A stretch of 64,000 bases of DNA from Cupriavidus plantarum (GCF_905397285.1 NZ_CAJPUX010000001.1:682001-746000), one strand, 5' to 3'. Counted from the first letter of the stretch, positions 53,356-62,639 are shown. Notes: generated from the sequence alone by a model not told the origin. Numbers and translations are program-made.

Positions 53356-54177
53356 TCAACGTCTGACCTCGCGCTGGAAGATCTCCAGGCTCTGCCGCTT
53401 GGCCGCGACGAAGCTCGCCTGCGACAGCGTGTCCACGGTGCGCGGACGCGCGTCGGTGTAGTCGAGGATTTCCGCGACGCGCGTGGGACGCTTGGTCAGC
53501 AGCAGGATCTGGTCGGCGAGGTACACCGCTTCTTCCAGGTCGTGAGAGACGAGCAGCATCGTGGTGCCGGTCTGCATGAAGACTTCCTGCAGCTTCTCGC
53601 GAATGAACAGCGTCATCTCGAAGTCCAGCGCGGAGAACGGTTCGTCGAGGAACAGCACCTCCGGACGCGGCGCGAGCGCGCGCATGATCGAAGCCGTCTG
53701 CTGCTGGCCGCCCGAGAGTTCGTACGGATAGCGATGCAGGTCGAACTTGACGTCGAACGACGCCACGAGTTCCGCCACGCGGCGATCGACCTCGGCCTTG
53801 CTGCGGCCTTCGAGCAGCAGCGGGTACGCGATATTGTCGATCGTGCGCATCCACGGGAACATCGCCTCACGATAGTTCTGGAACACGTAGCCAATGCGTG
53901 TGTCCTTGAGCGACTTGCCGTCGAACAGGATCTCCCCGCGATCGATCGGGATGAGGCCCGCGATCATATTGATCAGCGTGCTCTTGCCGCACCCGTTGGG
54001 CCCGAACACGGAAACGATCTTGCCCTTGGGAATGTCCAGATCGAAGTTCTCGTACAGCGGCCAACCGGCGAAGTACTTGGTCAGGCCGCGAATCGTGATG
54101 TGCGTGCCCGGCGGGCCGGGGCGAAACACCGGCGGCGGAACGTCGGCATGACGGGCGGGCGTGATGACTGCATTCAT
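53356..54177 (-). CDS. ABC transporter ATPase (nitrate/sulfonate/taurine type)
   Basis: A 273-aa ABC ATPase of the SsuB/TauB/NrtD branch. Walker A is VFGPNGCGKSTLINMIAG near residue 58, the Q-loop is GYVFQNYREAMFPWM, the signature is ELSGGQQQTASIMRAL near 152, and Walker B is VLFLDEPFSALDFEM, followed by VSHDLEEAVYLAD with the switch histidine. It begins 3 nt after the permease gene ends. With the permease and the NMT1-type receptor it forms a complete importer. Confidence 0.94.
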   Translation of the reverse strand: MNAVITPARHADVPPPVFRPGPPGTHITIRGLTKYFAGWPLYENFDLDIPKGKIVSVFGPNGCGKSTLINMIAGLIPIDRGEILFDGKSLKDTRIGYVFQNYREAMFPWMRTIDNIAYPLLLEGRSKAEVDRRVAELVASFDVKFDLHRYPYELSGGQQQTASIMRALAPRPEVLFLDEPFSALDFEMTLFIREKLQEVFMQTGTTMLLVSHDLEEAVYLADQILLLTKRPTRVAEILDYTDARPRTVDTLSQASFVAAKRQSLEIFQREVRR

Positions 54178-54180
54178 GAT

Positions 54181-55038
54181 TTACCTTCCGCTCCAGTGGA
54201 CGATGCGTCGTTCGATCAGCATGAACGCGATGTTGAGGACGTAGCCGAGCGCGCCGGCCGCGAGGATGGCCGCATACATGGTCTTGACGTTGAGCACCTG
54301 CTGCGCGTCGATGATTGCGTGGCCGAGGCCGTTCTCGGAGCCGATGAACATCTCGGCGACGATCACGATCACGAGCGCCATCGACACGGCGGAGCGCAGG
54401 CCGACGAAGCTCGGCTGCAGACTCTCCCAGATGAGCACGTCGCGGAAGATGCGCCAGCGCGAGGCGCCCATCACGCGCGCGGCCATGACGCGCTGCTTGC
54501 GCGCGTTGATCACGCCGTACGCGCTGTTGAAGACGACGATCAGCACGGCGCCGAATGCGGCGATCGCGATCTTGTTGATATCGGTCACGCCGAAGATCAG
54601 CAGGAACAGCGGAATCAGCGCGGAGGAGGGCGTCGAGCGAAAAAAGTCGATCAGGAATTCGACGCTGCGGTATGCGCGCTCGTTGCTGCCGAGTAGCACG
54701 CCGAGTGGCATGCCGATGACGGCCGCGATCGCGAACGCCTGCAGCGTGCGCGACACCGTGACGAGGAAGTCCGTGAGCAGCGCGCCGCCGGCGAGGCCCG
54801 TGCCGAGCGCGATGAGCGTATCGATCGGGCTCGGCAGCAGGATCGCCTTGATCCAGCCGAGCCGCACGACGACGTCCCAGACGACGAACAGCGCGATGGG
54901 TCCCACGAACGGCAGCAGCCGCTCGGAGAAGGGACGTCGCGGCGCGGCGTCCTGCGAGGCGGGCGGCGCCCAGCCGCGCGCGGCCGGCGCGGCGGAGGCC
55001 GCGGCCGCGGGCGTTTCCGAAGGTGAGAGTTCGCGCAT
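54181..55038 (-). CDS. ABC transporter permease (SsuC/TauC type)
   Basis: A 285-aa inner-membrane permease with about six hydrophobic segments. The N-terminus is an Ala/Pro-rich cytoplasmic stretch. The membrane part begins ERLLPFVGPIALFVVWDVVV. The EAA coupling motif lies in RVMGASRWRIFRDVLIWESL near residue 190. VIVIVAEMFIGSENGLGHAI is typical of nitrate/sulfonate/bicarbonate permeases. It lies between the receptor gene (5-nt gap) and the ATPase gene (3-nt gap). Confidence 0.93.
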   Translation of the reverse strand: MRELSPSETPAAAASAAPAARGWAPPASQDAAPRRPFSERLLPFVGPIALFVVWDVVVRLGWIKAILLPSPIDTLIALGTGLAGGALLTDFLVTVSRTLQAFAIAAVIGMPLGVLLGSNERAYRSVEFLIDFFRSTPSSALIPLFLLIFGVTDINKIAIAAFGAVLIVVFNSAYGVINARKQRVMAARVMGASRWRIFRDVLIWESLQPSFVGLRSAVSMALVIVIVAEMFIGSENGLGHAIIDAQQVLNVKTMYAAILAAGALGYVLNIAFMLIERRIVHWSGR

Positions 55039-55043
55039 GACCG

Positions 55044-56039
55044 TTACCCCTTGTAGAGCATCGCGTTGACATCGACCTTGCGCGAGAAGATGCCCTTCTC
55101 GGAGAACAGGTCGTAGAACTTCTGGAAGTAGGCCGCGTCGCTGGCCTTGAATTCGTCGTAGAAGACGTAATCCGACATCGGCACCTCGGCGGTCAGGTCG
55201 CCCTCGATCGCGGTGTAGCCCTTGAGGTACGGGCGCGCTTCCGCCGGCGACTTCTTGACCAGCTCCACGCCGCGGCGATAGGCGGCCATGTATCGCATGG
55301 CGACGTCCTTGTTCTTGCCGATGAGCTCGGACGTGAGGCTCGCGGAGCCGCCATGCCACGGGGCCATCGGGTCGCCGAGGATATAACGCGCCACCACGCC
55401 TGCTTCGACCGTGCGCGTGAGGCCCTTGAGGCGGCCCACGGTGCCGGTCGGCTCCAGCGTGTAGACGCCGTCGATCTGACCGGCGGCCAGCGCCGCGACG
55501 TGCTGGCCGATCGGCAGTTCGGTCACGGTCATCTTGCCCGCGCCCGCGCGCTCCAGAATGGTCTTGGCGAGCGTGACGTTCTGCACGCCGGGGCCGCACG
55601 CGACGCGCTTGCCCTTGAGGTCGGCCACGGTCTTGATCGGGCTGTCCTTGGCGACGACGATCTCTTCGAGCACGTACTTGGCGTTGGTCGGGTTGGTGCA
55701 GAAGATCTTGAGCAGACCCGGCTGCGCGATCTCGCCCAGCGCCAGCGCGGCGGACGCGGTGCCGCTCGCGCTGCCGTCGCAGCGGCCCGAGAGGATGGCC
55801 TCGATGACCTGCTGCGCGCTTGCGAACTTGAGCGGCTCCACGTCGAGGCCCGCCTCCTTGAAGTAACCCTTCTCCACGGCCGCATAGAACGGCAGTCCCG
55901 ATGCCACGGGCCAGAAGCCGATGCGCAGCTTGGACGCGCCCTGCGCGCGGACGATGGCCGGCGCCGCGAGGGTGGCGACGGCGGCGCCGGTGGCCTTGAG
56001 GACGCGGCGGCGGGTGGCGGAGACAGGCGACTTGGACAT
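55044..56039 (-). CDS. NMT1/THI5-like ABC substrate-binding protein
   Basis: A 331-aa periplasmic receptor. The N-terminus has a Tat-like twin-arginine signal, SATRRRVLKATGAAVATLA, cleaved near IVRAQ. The mature protein shows the NMT1 fold: LRIGFWPVASGLPFYAAVEK, GYFKEAGLDVEPLKF, DLKGKRVACGPGVQNVTLAK and AALAAGQIDGVYTLEP. Related receptors bind sulfonates, pyrimidine precursors, nitrate or aromatic acids. AAGGAA precedes the ATG. First gene of the importer operon with permease, ATPase and GntR regulator. Ligand not determined. Confidence 0.93.
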   Translation of the reverse strand: MSKSPVSATRRRVLKATGAAVATLAAPAIVRAQGASKLRIGFWPVASGLPFYAAVEKGYFKEAGLDVEPLKFASAQQVIEAILSGRCDGSASGTASAALALGEIAQPGLLKIFCTNPTNAKYVLEEIVVAKDSPIKTVADLKGKRVACGPGVQNVTLAKTILERAGAGKMTVTELPIGQHVAALAAGQIDGVYTLEPTGTVGRLKGLTRTVEAGVVARYILGDPMAPWHGGSASLTSELIGKNKDVAMRYMAAYRRGVELVKKSPAEARPYLKGYTAIEGDLTAEVPMSDYVFYDEFKASDAAYFQKFYDLFSEKGIFSRKVDVNAMLYKG

Positions 56040-56281
56040 CGAAGCTTCCTTTATGTGTATGGGAGGAAATTCATTCTTGAATCCAAGATTCGCAAGGGGC
56101 GTGCCATCCGCGAGCCGGCGCGCGTGTCTTGTCGCTCGTCTCGGTGGGAAATCGTTGGCAGACAAGGGAAAGCGCGCGCACGCACGGCGAGTGAGGCCAT
56201 CCGGGGGCATGGGGGCAAGATGGGGCGGCGCGTTGCGCGGGTCTTCCGGCTGCACGCTTGCGGCGCGCAAGCCCGAGTCGT

Positions 56282-56322
56282 CTGAGACATCGTGGTGCGC
56301 GCCACGCACCACGATGTCTCAG
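56282..56322. repeat. Perfect 18-bp stem-loop between lysR and the ABC receptor gene
   Basis: Arms CTGAGACATCGTGGTGCG (56282-56299) and CGCACCACGATGTCTCAG (56305-56322) pair perfectly around CGCCA. It lies 13 nt after the lysR stop codon (reverse strand). No U-run follows on either side. It may end or protect the lysR transcript, or insulate the downstream importer. The rest of this 296-bp gap (56040-56335) shows no gene. Confidence 0.85.
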
Positions 56323-56335
56323 CGGAGCGGCGATG

Positions 56336-57289
56336 TCAGCCGACCTTCAGCACGCGGCGGCGGTTCGCGTGGAACGCCATGCCTTCCCGCACGAGCCACG
56401 CCTGCACCTCGGCGACCTGGCTCGCGTGGGCGTGCGTGCTGACGAAGTGATAGGACGCATCGCTGCGCGCATGGATGCCGAACAGATCCACGAGCCGGCC
56501 CGCCGCGATCTCTTCCAGCACGAGGGCGGTCCGGCCCATCGCCACGCCCTGACCCGCCAGCGCGGCGTTCACCGCGAGCTGCGACAGGTTGAAGCGTTGC
56601 CCCTGGCCGGTCGCGTCGTCGAGCTCCACGCCGGCGTGCCGCAGCCAGCATTGCCATTCGTCGAACTCGCCCGCGCCGTCCCACGGGCTCACGTCATGGA
56701 GCAGCATGCCCGCGCGCAGGCCCGAAGGGCTGCGCAGTTCGGGATGCGCGGCGAGATAGGCGGGGCTCGCCACGGGCAGCAGCCATTCCTCCAGAAACAT
56801 CGTCGCGGCCAGTTCCTGATAGCCGCCCGGGTCGAAGCGGATGGCGGCCTCGGTGCCGTCCCGCGCCATGCGCGAGGGATCGAGCGCATGGAATTCGCCG
56901 TAGACGCGCAGGCCGACGTCTGGATGCTGGCGGAAAAAATGGCCCAGCCGCGGGGTGAGCCACACCATCGCGAACGACGGCGAGCAGGACAGCGACACCG
57001 CGCCGCGCTCGCGCGGACGCCGCAGCTGCGTGAGCGTGCCTTCTATCGCCTGGAACGACTCGCGGAGCACGAAGCGCAGCCGTTCGCCCTCGGGGGTCAG
57101 CACGAGCGCGCGCGGCGTGCGCAGGAACAGCGGCCGGTCGAGCCACTGTTCCAGTTGTTTTACCTGCTGGCTCACGGCGCCCTGCGTCACGCAGAGCTCG
57201 CCCGCGGCCTGCGTGAAGTTGCAGTGGCGCGCGGCTGCCTCAAAACAGCGCAGCCAGCCCAATAATGAGGCAGATAGGACGTTTGCCAT
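56336..57289 (-). CDS. LysR-family regulator, divergent from dsdA
   Basis: A 317-aa LysR-type regulator with the N-terminal helix-turn-helix CFEAAARHCNFTQAAGELCV then TQGAVSQQVKQLEQWLDRPL (about residues 15-54) and a GcvA-like effector domain. It is divergent from the D-serine ammonia-lyase gene with 114 bp between starts. A T-N11-A site lies over its own start codon. By position it is the DsdC counterpart, expected to activate dsdA in response to D-serine or a similar amino acid, though its effector is not proven. Confidence 0.9.
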   Translation of the reverse strand: MANVLSASLLGWLRCFEAAARHCNFTQAAGELCVTQGAVSQQVKQLEQWLDRPLFLRTPRALVLTPEGERLRFVLRESFQAIEGTLTQLRRPRERGAVSLSCSPSFAMVWLTPRLGHFFRQHPDVGLRVYGEFHALDPSRMARDGTEAAIRFDPGGYQELAATMFLEEWLLPVASPAYLAAHPELRSPSGLRAGMLLHDVSPWDGAGEFDEWQCWLRHAGVELDDATGQGQRFNLSQLAVNAALAGQGVAMGRTALVLEEIAAGRLVDLFGIHARSDASYHFVSTHAHASQVAEVQAWLVREGMAFHANRRRVLKVG

Positions 57290-57302
57290 TAGTCAGGCTA
57301 AT
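57288..57302. promoter_or_regulatory. Candidate LysR operator over the lysR start codon
   Basis: ATTAG-TCAGG-CTAAT is a perfect 5-bp inverted repeat with T-N11-A form. It overlaps the start codon of the divergent lysR gene (57287-57289), so binding there would repress the regulator itself and could activate dsdA. Confidence 0.45.
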
Positions 57303-57403
57303 ACGTAGATCAGTACAAATGGTTTGTGAACCCGTGTCGTTGCGACAAGAATAGATCCATCGAACCCCGCCATTCGCTTGGCGCTGCTGACGGAAATTCC
57401 ACA

Positions 57404-58756
57404 ATGACAACAGAGACAATCTCGCAAGATCAAACGCTACTGGAGGATCTGCGCGCCGCGCGGCCGCTGCTGTGGACCAACCCCGCACGCAGCGATGCGG
57501 CGGAAGTGCAGACCGTCGTGGACGGGCGTGTCATTAGTCTAGCTGATTCCATCGAGGCGCAGGACCGCTTCCTGCGCTTTGCGCCGCTGCTCGCCCAGCT
57601 GTTCCCCGAACTGCGGGAAACCGGCGGTCGTATCGAGTCGGGTCTGCACCGTGTGCCGGCGATGCAGCGCGCGCTCGGTCTTGCACCCGCGCGGGGCGCG
57701 CTGTGGGTCAAGGCCGATCATGGCCTGCCCGTGGCGGGCTCGATCAAGGCGCGCGGCGGCATTCATGAAGTGCTCGAGTTCGCCGAATCGCTCGCCCTCG
57801 AGAACGGCCTGATCACGCGTGAGAGCGACTACGCGACGCTGGCGCAGGCGCCCGCGCGCGAACTGTTCGCGCGCTATGAGGTGGCCGTGGGTTCCACGGG
57901 CAACCTCGGCCTGAGCATCGGCGTGATGGCCGCCGCGCTGGGCTTCCGGGCGACGGTGCATATGTCGGCCGACGCCAAGGAATGGAAGAAGACGCGGCTC
58001 CGTGCGCGCGGTGTGAATGTGGTCGAGCACGAGGGCGACTATGCCGAGGCCGTCGCCGCGGGCCGGCGTCAGGCCGATCAGGACCCGTATTGCTACTTCG
58101 TCGATGACGAGCGTTCGCTGTCGCTGATGCTCGGCTACAGCGCGGCCGCGCTGCATCTGCGCGAGCAGTTCGATGCCGCCGGCATCGTTGTGGACGCCGA
58201 TCATCCGCTGTTCGTGTATCTGCCTTGCGGCGTCGGTGGCGCCCCGGCAGGCATTGCCTTTGGGCTTCGACAGATCTACGGCGCGCATGTGCATGCGTTC
58301 TTCGCCGAGCCGACGCAGTCGCCATGTTTCCTGGTGGAGATGCTGTCGCCGGGCAAGTCGGTGTACGACTACGGCCTCGACAACCGGACCGAGGCGGACG
58401 GCCTCGCGGTGCCGCGCGCGTCCGAACTCGCGGCGGAAGTGATGGCGCCGATTCTCTCGGGCGATTACACCGTGGCCGACGACACGCTGTTCCTCGACCT
58501 GCACCGCCTGCGCGTGAGCGAAGGCATGCAGGTGGAACCGTCAGCGGCGGCGGGCTTCAGCGGTCCGCGCATGCTGACGGGGAGCGACGCGGGGCGCTCC
58601 TGGCTGGCGGACACTGGGCTCGCCGCGACGCTGCCGAACGCGACGCACCTCGTATGGACCACGGGCGGACTGTTCGTGCCGCCCGAGGCTTATGCGGCGT
58701 TTGCGGAACGCGGCGCCGCCATTGCGGCGGCGGCCGATGACGATTTGGCGCGCTGA
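57404..58756 (+). CDS. dsdA: D-serine ammonia-lyase (D-serine dehydratase)
   Basis: A 450-aa PLP enzyme that deaminates D-serine to pyruvate and ammonia. The PLP lysine is K115 in [20 protein letters not shown], and the phosphate-binding Gly-rich loop is [20 protein letters not shown] near residue 165. [18 protein letters not shown] and [20 protein letters not shown] are also characteristic of DsdA. Length fits the family (E. coli 442). It starts a forward run of dsdA, Bug receptor, amidase and porin, and is divergent from a LysR gene. Confidence 0.94.
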   Translation: MTTETISQDQTLLEDLRAARPLLWTNPARSDAAEVQTVVDGRVISLADSIEAQDRFLRFAPLLAQLFPELRETGGRIESGLHRVPAMQRALGLAPARGALWVKADHGLPVAGSIKARGGIHEVLEFAESLALENGLITRESDYATLAQAPARELFARYEVAVGSTGNLGLSIGVMAAALGFRATVHMSADAKEWKKTRLRARGVNVVEHEGDYAEAVAAGRRQADQDPYCYFVDDERSLSLMLGYSAAALHLREQFDAAGIVVDADHPLFVYLPCGVGGAPAGIAFGLRQIYGAHVHAFFAEPTQSPCFLVEMLSPGKSVYDYGLDNRTEADGLAVPRASELAAEVMAPILSGDYTVADDTLFLDLHRLRVSEGMQVEPSAAAGFSGPRMLTGSDAGRSWLADTGLAATLPNATHLVWTTGGLFVPPEAYAAFAERGAAIAAAADDDLAR

Positions 58757-58822
58757 GGCAAGTCCTCGCGCGGACATTCAGTACTTCCCAAGAAACTTGC
58801 ATCACCTTTGCGGAGCATCACC

Positions 58823-59818
58823 ATGACTCGTATCACCTCCTCTTCGGGCTTTGCCCTCCTTGCCCGTGCGGCGCTCGCGTGCGGCGTTGCGCTGATGGCC
58901 GGCGGTGCGATGGCGCAGGCGTACCCCTCGAAGCCGATCCAGCTGGTGATTCCGTTTCCGCCCGGCGGCGCGACCGACGTGATCGGCCGACTCGTCGGAA
59001 AGAAGCTCGGCGAGAAGCTGGGCCAGTCCGTGGTCATCGACAACCGTCCCGGCGCCGGGACGATCGTCGGGGCGGGCTTCGCCGCGAAGGCGGCGCCCGA
59101 TGGCTACACGCTGTTCCTGAGCTCGGGCACCACGTTCACGGTGAACCCCGCCATCCATCCGAAACTGCCTTACGATCCGGTGAAGAGCTTCGAGCCGATC
59201 GGCCTGACGGGCCGCACGGGCCTGATCCTGCTGGCGAACCGCGACGTGCCCGTCAACGACCTGAAGCAGCTGGTTGCGTCGGCCAAGGCCGCGCCGGGCA
59301 AGTATTCGTATGGCACGTTCGGTGCCGGCACCACCGCGCAGTTCGCGGGCGAGATGCTGTTCAACCTCGCGGGCATCAAGCTGCTGCACGTGCCGTACAA
59401 GGGTAGCGCGCCCGCGATGACCGACCTGATCGGCGGGCAGATTCCGTTCACGATCGACACGGTCGCGGCCGCGATTCCGCAGGTGCGGGGCGGCAAGGTC
59501 AAGGCGATCGCCGTGACCACCGCCAAGCGCTCGCAACTGCTGCCGAACGTGCCGACGGTGGCCGAAGCCGGCTATCCGGGCCTGGATGCCGACACCTGGC
59601 TCGCGCTCGTCGCGCCGCGCGGCCTGCCTGCCGACGTGAAGCAGAAGCTCGAAGGCGCGCTGGCCGCCGCGATGGCCGATGCCGATACGCGCAAGCAATT
59701 GCTGGACGCGGGCTTCGAGCCGTCGTATGCGAATGGCGCCGCCGTGTCCGCGTTGATCGCTCGCGAACTGCCGTTGATGCGCGCCACGGCGCAGCGTGCC
59801 AATATCACGGCCGATTGA
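58823..59818 (+). CDS. Bug/TctC-family periplasmic substrate-binding protein
   Basis: A 331-aa Bug receptor with a signal peptide starting MTRITSSSGFALLARAALAC and ending near AMAQA. Motifs are PSKPIQLVIPFPPGGATDVI, IDNRPGAGTIVGAGFAAKAA and PDGYTLFL. GGAG lies 7 nt before the ATG. It sits 66 nt after dsdA and 33 nt before the amidase gene. The neighbours suggest a ligand such as a D-amino acid or an N-acyl or amide derivative, but this is inference. Confidence 0.93.
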   Translation: MTRITSSSGFALLARAALACGVALMAGGAMAQAYPSKPIQLVIPFPPGGATDVIGRLVGKKLGEKLGQSVVIDNRPGAGTIVGAGFAAKAAPDGYTLFLSSGTTFTVNPAIHPKLPYDPVKSFEPIGLTGRTGLILLANRDVPVNDLKQLVASAKAAPGKYSYGTFGAGTTAQFAGEMLFNLAGIKLLHVPYKGSAPAMTDLIGGQIPFTIDTVAAAIPQVRGGKVKAIAVTTAKRSQLLPNVPTVAEAGYPGLDADTWLALVAPRGLPADVKQKLEGALAAAMADADTRKQLLDAGFEPSYANGAAVSALIARELPLMRATAQRANITAD

Positions 59819-59851
59819 TATCACGGCCCATAACCCATGGAGACAAACGCA

Positions 59852-61378
59852 ATGACCCAGCAGGAAACGCTCGTATCGCGCTCGGCCGTCGAGCTGCGCC
59901 GGATGATCGGCAGCAAGGAGATCTCGCCGGTCGAGCTGCTCGATGCCTGCATCGCACGCATCGAAGCCGTGAACCCGTTCCTGAACGCGGTGACGGCCAC
60001 ATGCTACGACCGCGCCCGGGAAGAGGCGCGGGCCGCCGAGCGCGCGGTGCTCGCGGGCGCGCCGCTGGGCCTGCTGCACGGGCTGCCGCTCGGCGTGAAG
60101 GATCTTGAGGCGACGGCGGGCCTGCTGACCACGTATGGCTCGCCGATGTATCGCGACAACGTGCCTGCCGAGGACAACGTGCTGGTGGCCCGGCTGCGCG
60201 CGGCGGGTGCGATCGTGACGGGCAAGACCAATATCCCGGAGATGGGCGCGGGCGCGAATTCGCGTAACGACGTGTGGGGCGCCACGGGCAACCCATTCGA
60301 TCCGCGCCTGAACGCGGGCGGCTCATCGGGCGGTTCCGCAGCGGCGCTCGCGGCCGACCTGCTGCCCGTGTGCACGGGCTCCGATACCGGCGGCTCGCTG
60401 CGGATTCCGGCGGCCAAATGCGGTGTGGTCGGATTCCGTCCGTCGCCGGGCGTGGTGCCGAGCTCGCGCAAGCTGCTCGGCTGGACGCCGATCTCGGTGG
60501 TCGGGCCGATGGGACGCACCGTGGCCGACGCGTGCCTGCAGCTTGCCGCATCGGCGGGCGTGTCCGCTTCGGATCCGCTGACATACGCGCTCGACCCGAT
60601 GTCGTTCCTCGTGCCGATGCCGATGGACCTCGGCCGGCTGCGCGTCGCCTATACCGAGGACTTCGGCTGCTGCGATGTCGACAACGATATCCGCCGCGTC
60701 TTCCGCGAGAAGATCGCCGCGATGCGACACCTGTTCCGCAGCTGCGACGAGGTGAGCATGGACCTCGGCGACGCGCACAAGTGTTTCGACGTGCTGCGTG
60801 CGGAGAGCTTCGTCGCCAGCACGCGCGAGGCCTACGAGCGAGATCCGTCGAAGCTCGGGCCTAACACGCGCGCGAACTACGAGATCGGCGCGCGCATGTC
60901 GCTCCTCGACAGCTCGTGGGCCCAGAGCGAGCAGACACGCATCCTCCATCGCTTCCAGCAGCTCTATCGCGACTACGACGTGATCCTGTCGCCGACCACG
61001 CCGGTCTCCCCATTCCCCTGGACGTCCCTCTACGCGGAGTCGATCAATGGCGTGAAGCAGGAGAACTACTACCGCTGGCTCGCGCCGACGTATGTGGTCA
61101 CCCTGACGACGCACCCGGCGCTGTCGCTGCCCTGCGGGCTCGATCACGCGGGCATGCCCTTCGGCTTGCAGATCGTCGGCGGCTTCCGCCAGGATCGCGA
61201 GACGCTGGGTGTCGCCCATGCGCTCGAGCAGGCGTTCGCCGCCTCCCCCGCGTTGCGTCGTCCGTTGCCCGATATCGGCAAGCTGGGCCCCGTCGAGCCG
61301 TCGCTGAAGTCGATCGTGACGGCGCCGCCCGTGCTGGACGCGCGCGTGGGGCAGGGCGTGTCCGCGTCGGCGGTGTAA
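59852..61378 (+). CDS. Amidase-signature family amidohydrolase
   Basis: A 508-aa amidase-signature hydrolase that splits amide bonds. The Ser-cisSer-Lys triad is intact: K83 in GLPLGVKDLEATAG, S158 in NAGGSSGGSAAAL and the nucleophile S182 in GSDTGGSLRIPA. The spacing of these three residues equals that known for fatty-acid amide hydrolase. The ATG at 59852 has GGAG 9 nt upstream; the ATG at 59837 lies before that site. No signal peptide, so cytoplasmic. With the Bug receptor and DsdA it may release an amino acid from an imported amide. Confidence 0.93.
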   Translation: MTQQETLVSRSAVELRRMIGSKEISPVELLDACIARIEAVNPFLNAVTATCYDRAREEARAAERAVLAGAPLGLLHGLPLGVKDLEATAGLLTTYGSPMYRDNVPAEDNVLVARLRAAGAIVTGKTNIPEMGAGANSRNDVWGATGNPFDPRLNAGGSSGGSAAALAADLLPVCTGSDTGGSLRIPAAKCGVVGFRPSPGVVPSSRKLLGWTPISVVGPMGRTVADACLQLAASAGVSASDPLTYALDPMSFLVPMPMDLGRLRVAYTEDFGCCDVDNDIRRVFREKIAAMRHLFRSCDEVSMDLGDAHKCFDVLRAESFVASTREAYERDPSKLGPNTRANYEIGARMSLLDSSWAQSEQTRILHRFQQLYRDYDVILSPTTPVSPFPWTSLYAESINGVKQENYYRWLAPTYVVTLTTHPALSLPCGLDHAGMPFGLQIVGGFRQDRETLGVAHALEQAFAASPALRRPLPDIGKLGPVEPSLKSIVTAPPVLDARVGQGVSASAV

Positions 61379-61422
61379 TCGGGACGTCCGTGCGTGGGAT
61401 TTTTGCGACAGCGCGCGCGGAC

Positions 61423-61445
61423 GCTAAAACCGTTTCCGTTTTAGC
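61423..61445. promoter_or_regulatory. Inverted repeat before the porin gene
   Basis: GCTAAAAC-CGTTTCC-GTTTTAGC is a perfect 8-bp inverted repeat, 80 nt before the porin start and 45 nt after the amidase stop. It is A/T-rich relative to its surroundings. It could be an operator for the porin gene or a weak terminator of the amidase transcript. Confidence 0.45.
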
Positions 61446-61525
61446 ATGCGGTCTGCTTGAATGAGCTAGGGGGCACCTGCCAGTGCCCCCGGCTGCTACC
61501 GCATTGCTTCAGGGGAACGACAAGA

Positions 61526-62581
61526 ATGAGAACCGTCATCCGATCGGTCGCGGGTGCCTGCTGCCTGTTTGCCGCGCAGGGCGCCCTCGCGCAGTCGAGC
61601 GTCACGCTCTACGGCATTCTCGATGGCAGCGTGGAAGCGGTGACGCATTCCCCGGGCGGCAATGGCGGGACGGCCGTGCGCGTGGCCTCCGACAACATGT
61701 CGTCGAACCGGTGGGGCCTGCGTGGGGTGGAAGATCTCGGCGGCGGCATGCGCGCGCTATTCACGCTGGAGAGCGGCTTCACGATCGACAACGGGCTGTC
61801 CGCGCAGGGCAATCGGCTGTTTGGCCGCATGGCCTACGTCGGGCTCCAGAACCAGTTTGGTGCGGTCACGCTCGGCCGCCAGCAAACCGCCATCTACGAT
61901 CTGTTCGCCGCGTTCGATCCGTATGGCGTGCCCGCGCGCTATTCGCTGGTCTCGGCGGATGCCGCGTTCAACGGCCGTGCCGACAACATGGTCAAGTACA
62001 CGGGCAAGTTCGGCGGGCTGACGGCGATCGGCTACTACAGCTTTGGCCGCAACAACGATGGCGAAGTCCCGGGCTCGCCCGAGACCTCGCGCGACGTGGG
62101 CGGTGGCCTGGGCTATAACATCGGCAATCTTCAACTCGGCCTCGCTTACGACCAGTATCAGGGGAATACCGAGGCGACGCGGCAGCGCAATGCCAAGCGC
62201 TTCGCCGCGGGCGCGAACTACGCGTTCGGGCAGCTCAAGGTGTTTGGCGGCTATCGCTGGCTGCAGGATCAGGGCGCGGACAGCCCCGCGGCGACGGGAC
62301 TGCGCACCAACCTGTACTGGGTCGGCGCGACCTACAACGTGACGGGCGCGATCCAGTTGCTGGGCGGCGTGTATTACACCGACCAGCGTCATGGCAATCA
62401 GGATCCATGGCTGGCCATCGTCGGCGCCGACTATTCGTTCTCCAAGCGCACCGATGTCTACACCAAGGTGGCCTTTTCGCGGAACCGCGGCGGTTCGTCG
62501 ATCGGTGTCGGCGGCGTGGGCACCGCGGTGCCGGACGAGAACCAGACCGCGGTGACGATCGGCGTCCGGCATCGGTTCTGA
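61526..62581 (+). CDS. Gram-negative general porin (OmpC-like, beta-proteobacterial type)
   Basis: A 351-aa outer-membrane porin. The signal peptide runs from MRTVIRSVAGACCLFAAQG to ALAQ, followed by SSVTLYGILDGSVEAVTHSP, the first beta strand. The family signature SRWGLRG-type segment appears as SSNRWGLRGVEDLGGGMRAL, then AYVGLQNQFGAVTLGRQQTA. It ends in VTIGVRHRF with a C-terminal Phe, the recognition residue for BAM-mediated assembly. GGGGA lies 9 nt before the ATG. It would supply outer-membrane access for the substrate of the preceding Bug-amidase-DsdA genes. Confidence 0.94.
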   Translation: MRTVIRSVAGACCLFAAQGALAQSSVTLYGILDGSVEAVTHSPGGNGGTAVRVASDNMSSNRWGLRGVEDLGGGMRALFTLESGFTIDNGLSAQGNRLFGRMAYVGLQNQFGAVTLGRQQTAIYDLFAAFDPYGVPARYSLVSADAAFNGRADNMVKYTGKFGGLTAIGYYSFGRNNDGEVPGSPETSRDVGGGLGYNIGNLQLGLAYDQYQGNTEATRQRNAKRFAAGANYAFGQLKVFGGYRWLQDQGADSPAATGLRTNLYWVGATYNVTGAIQLLGGVYYTDQRHGNQDPWLAIVGADYSFSKRTDVYTKVAFSRNRGGSSIGVGGVGTAVPDENQTAVTIGVRHRF

Positions 62582-62639
62582 TGCGCGGGCGGCCGCGCGC
62601 GGGCATTGTCCAACGCTATGCGGCCCCCTATGCAGCTCC

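Noticed and set aside
59803-59829. Direct repeat ATATCACGGCC at the end of the Bug gene
   Set aside because: A single short duplication of 11 bp around the stop codon; likely a local slippage event with no clear role.
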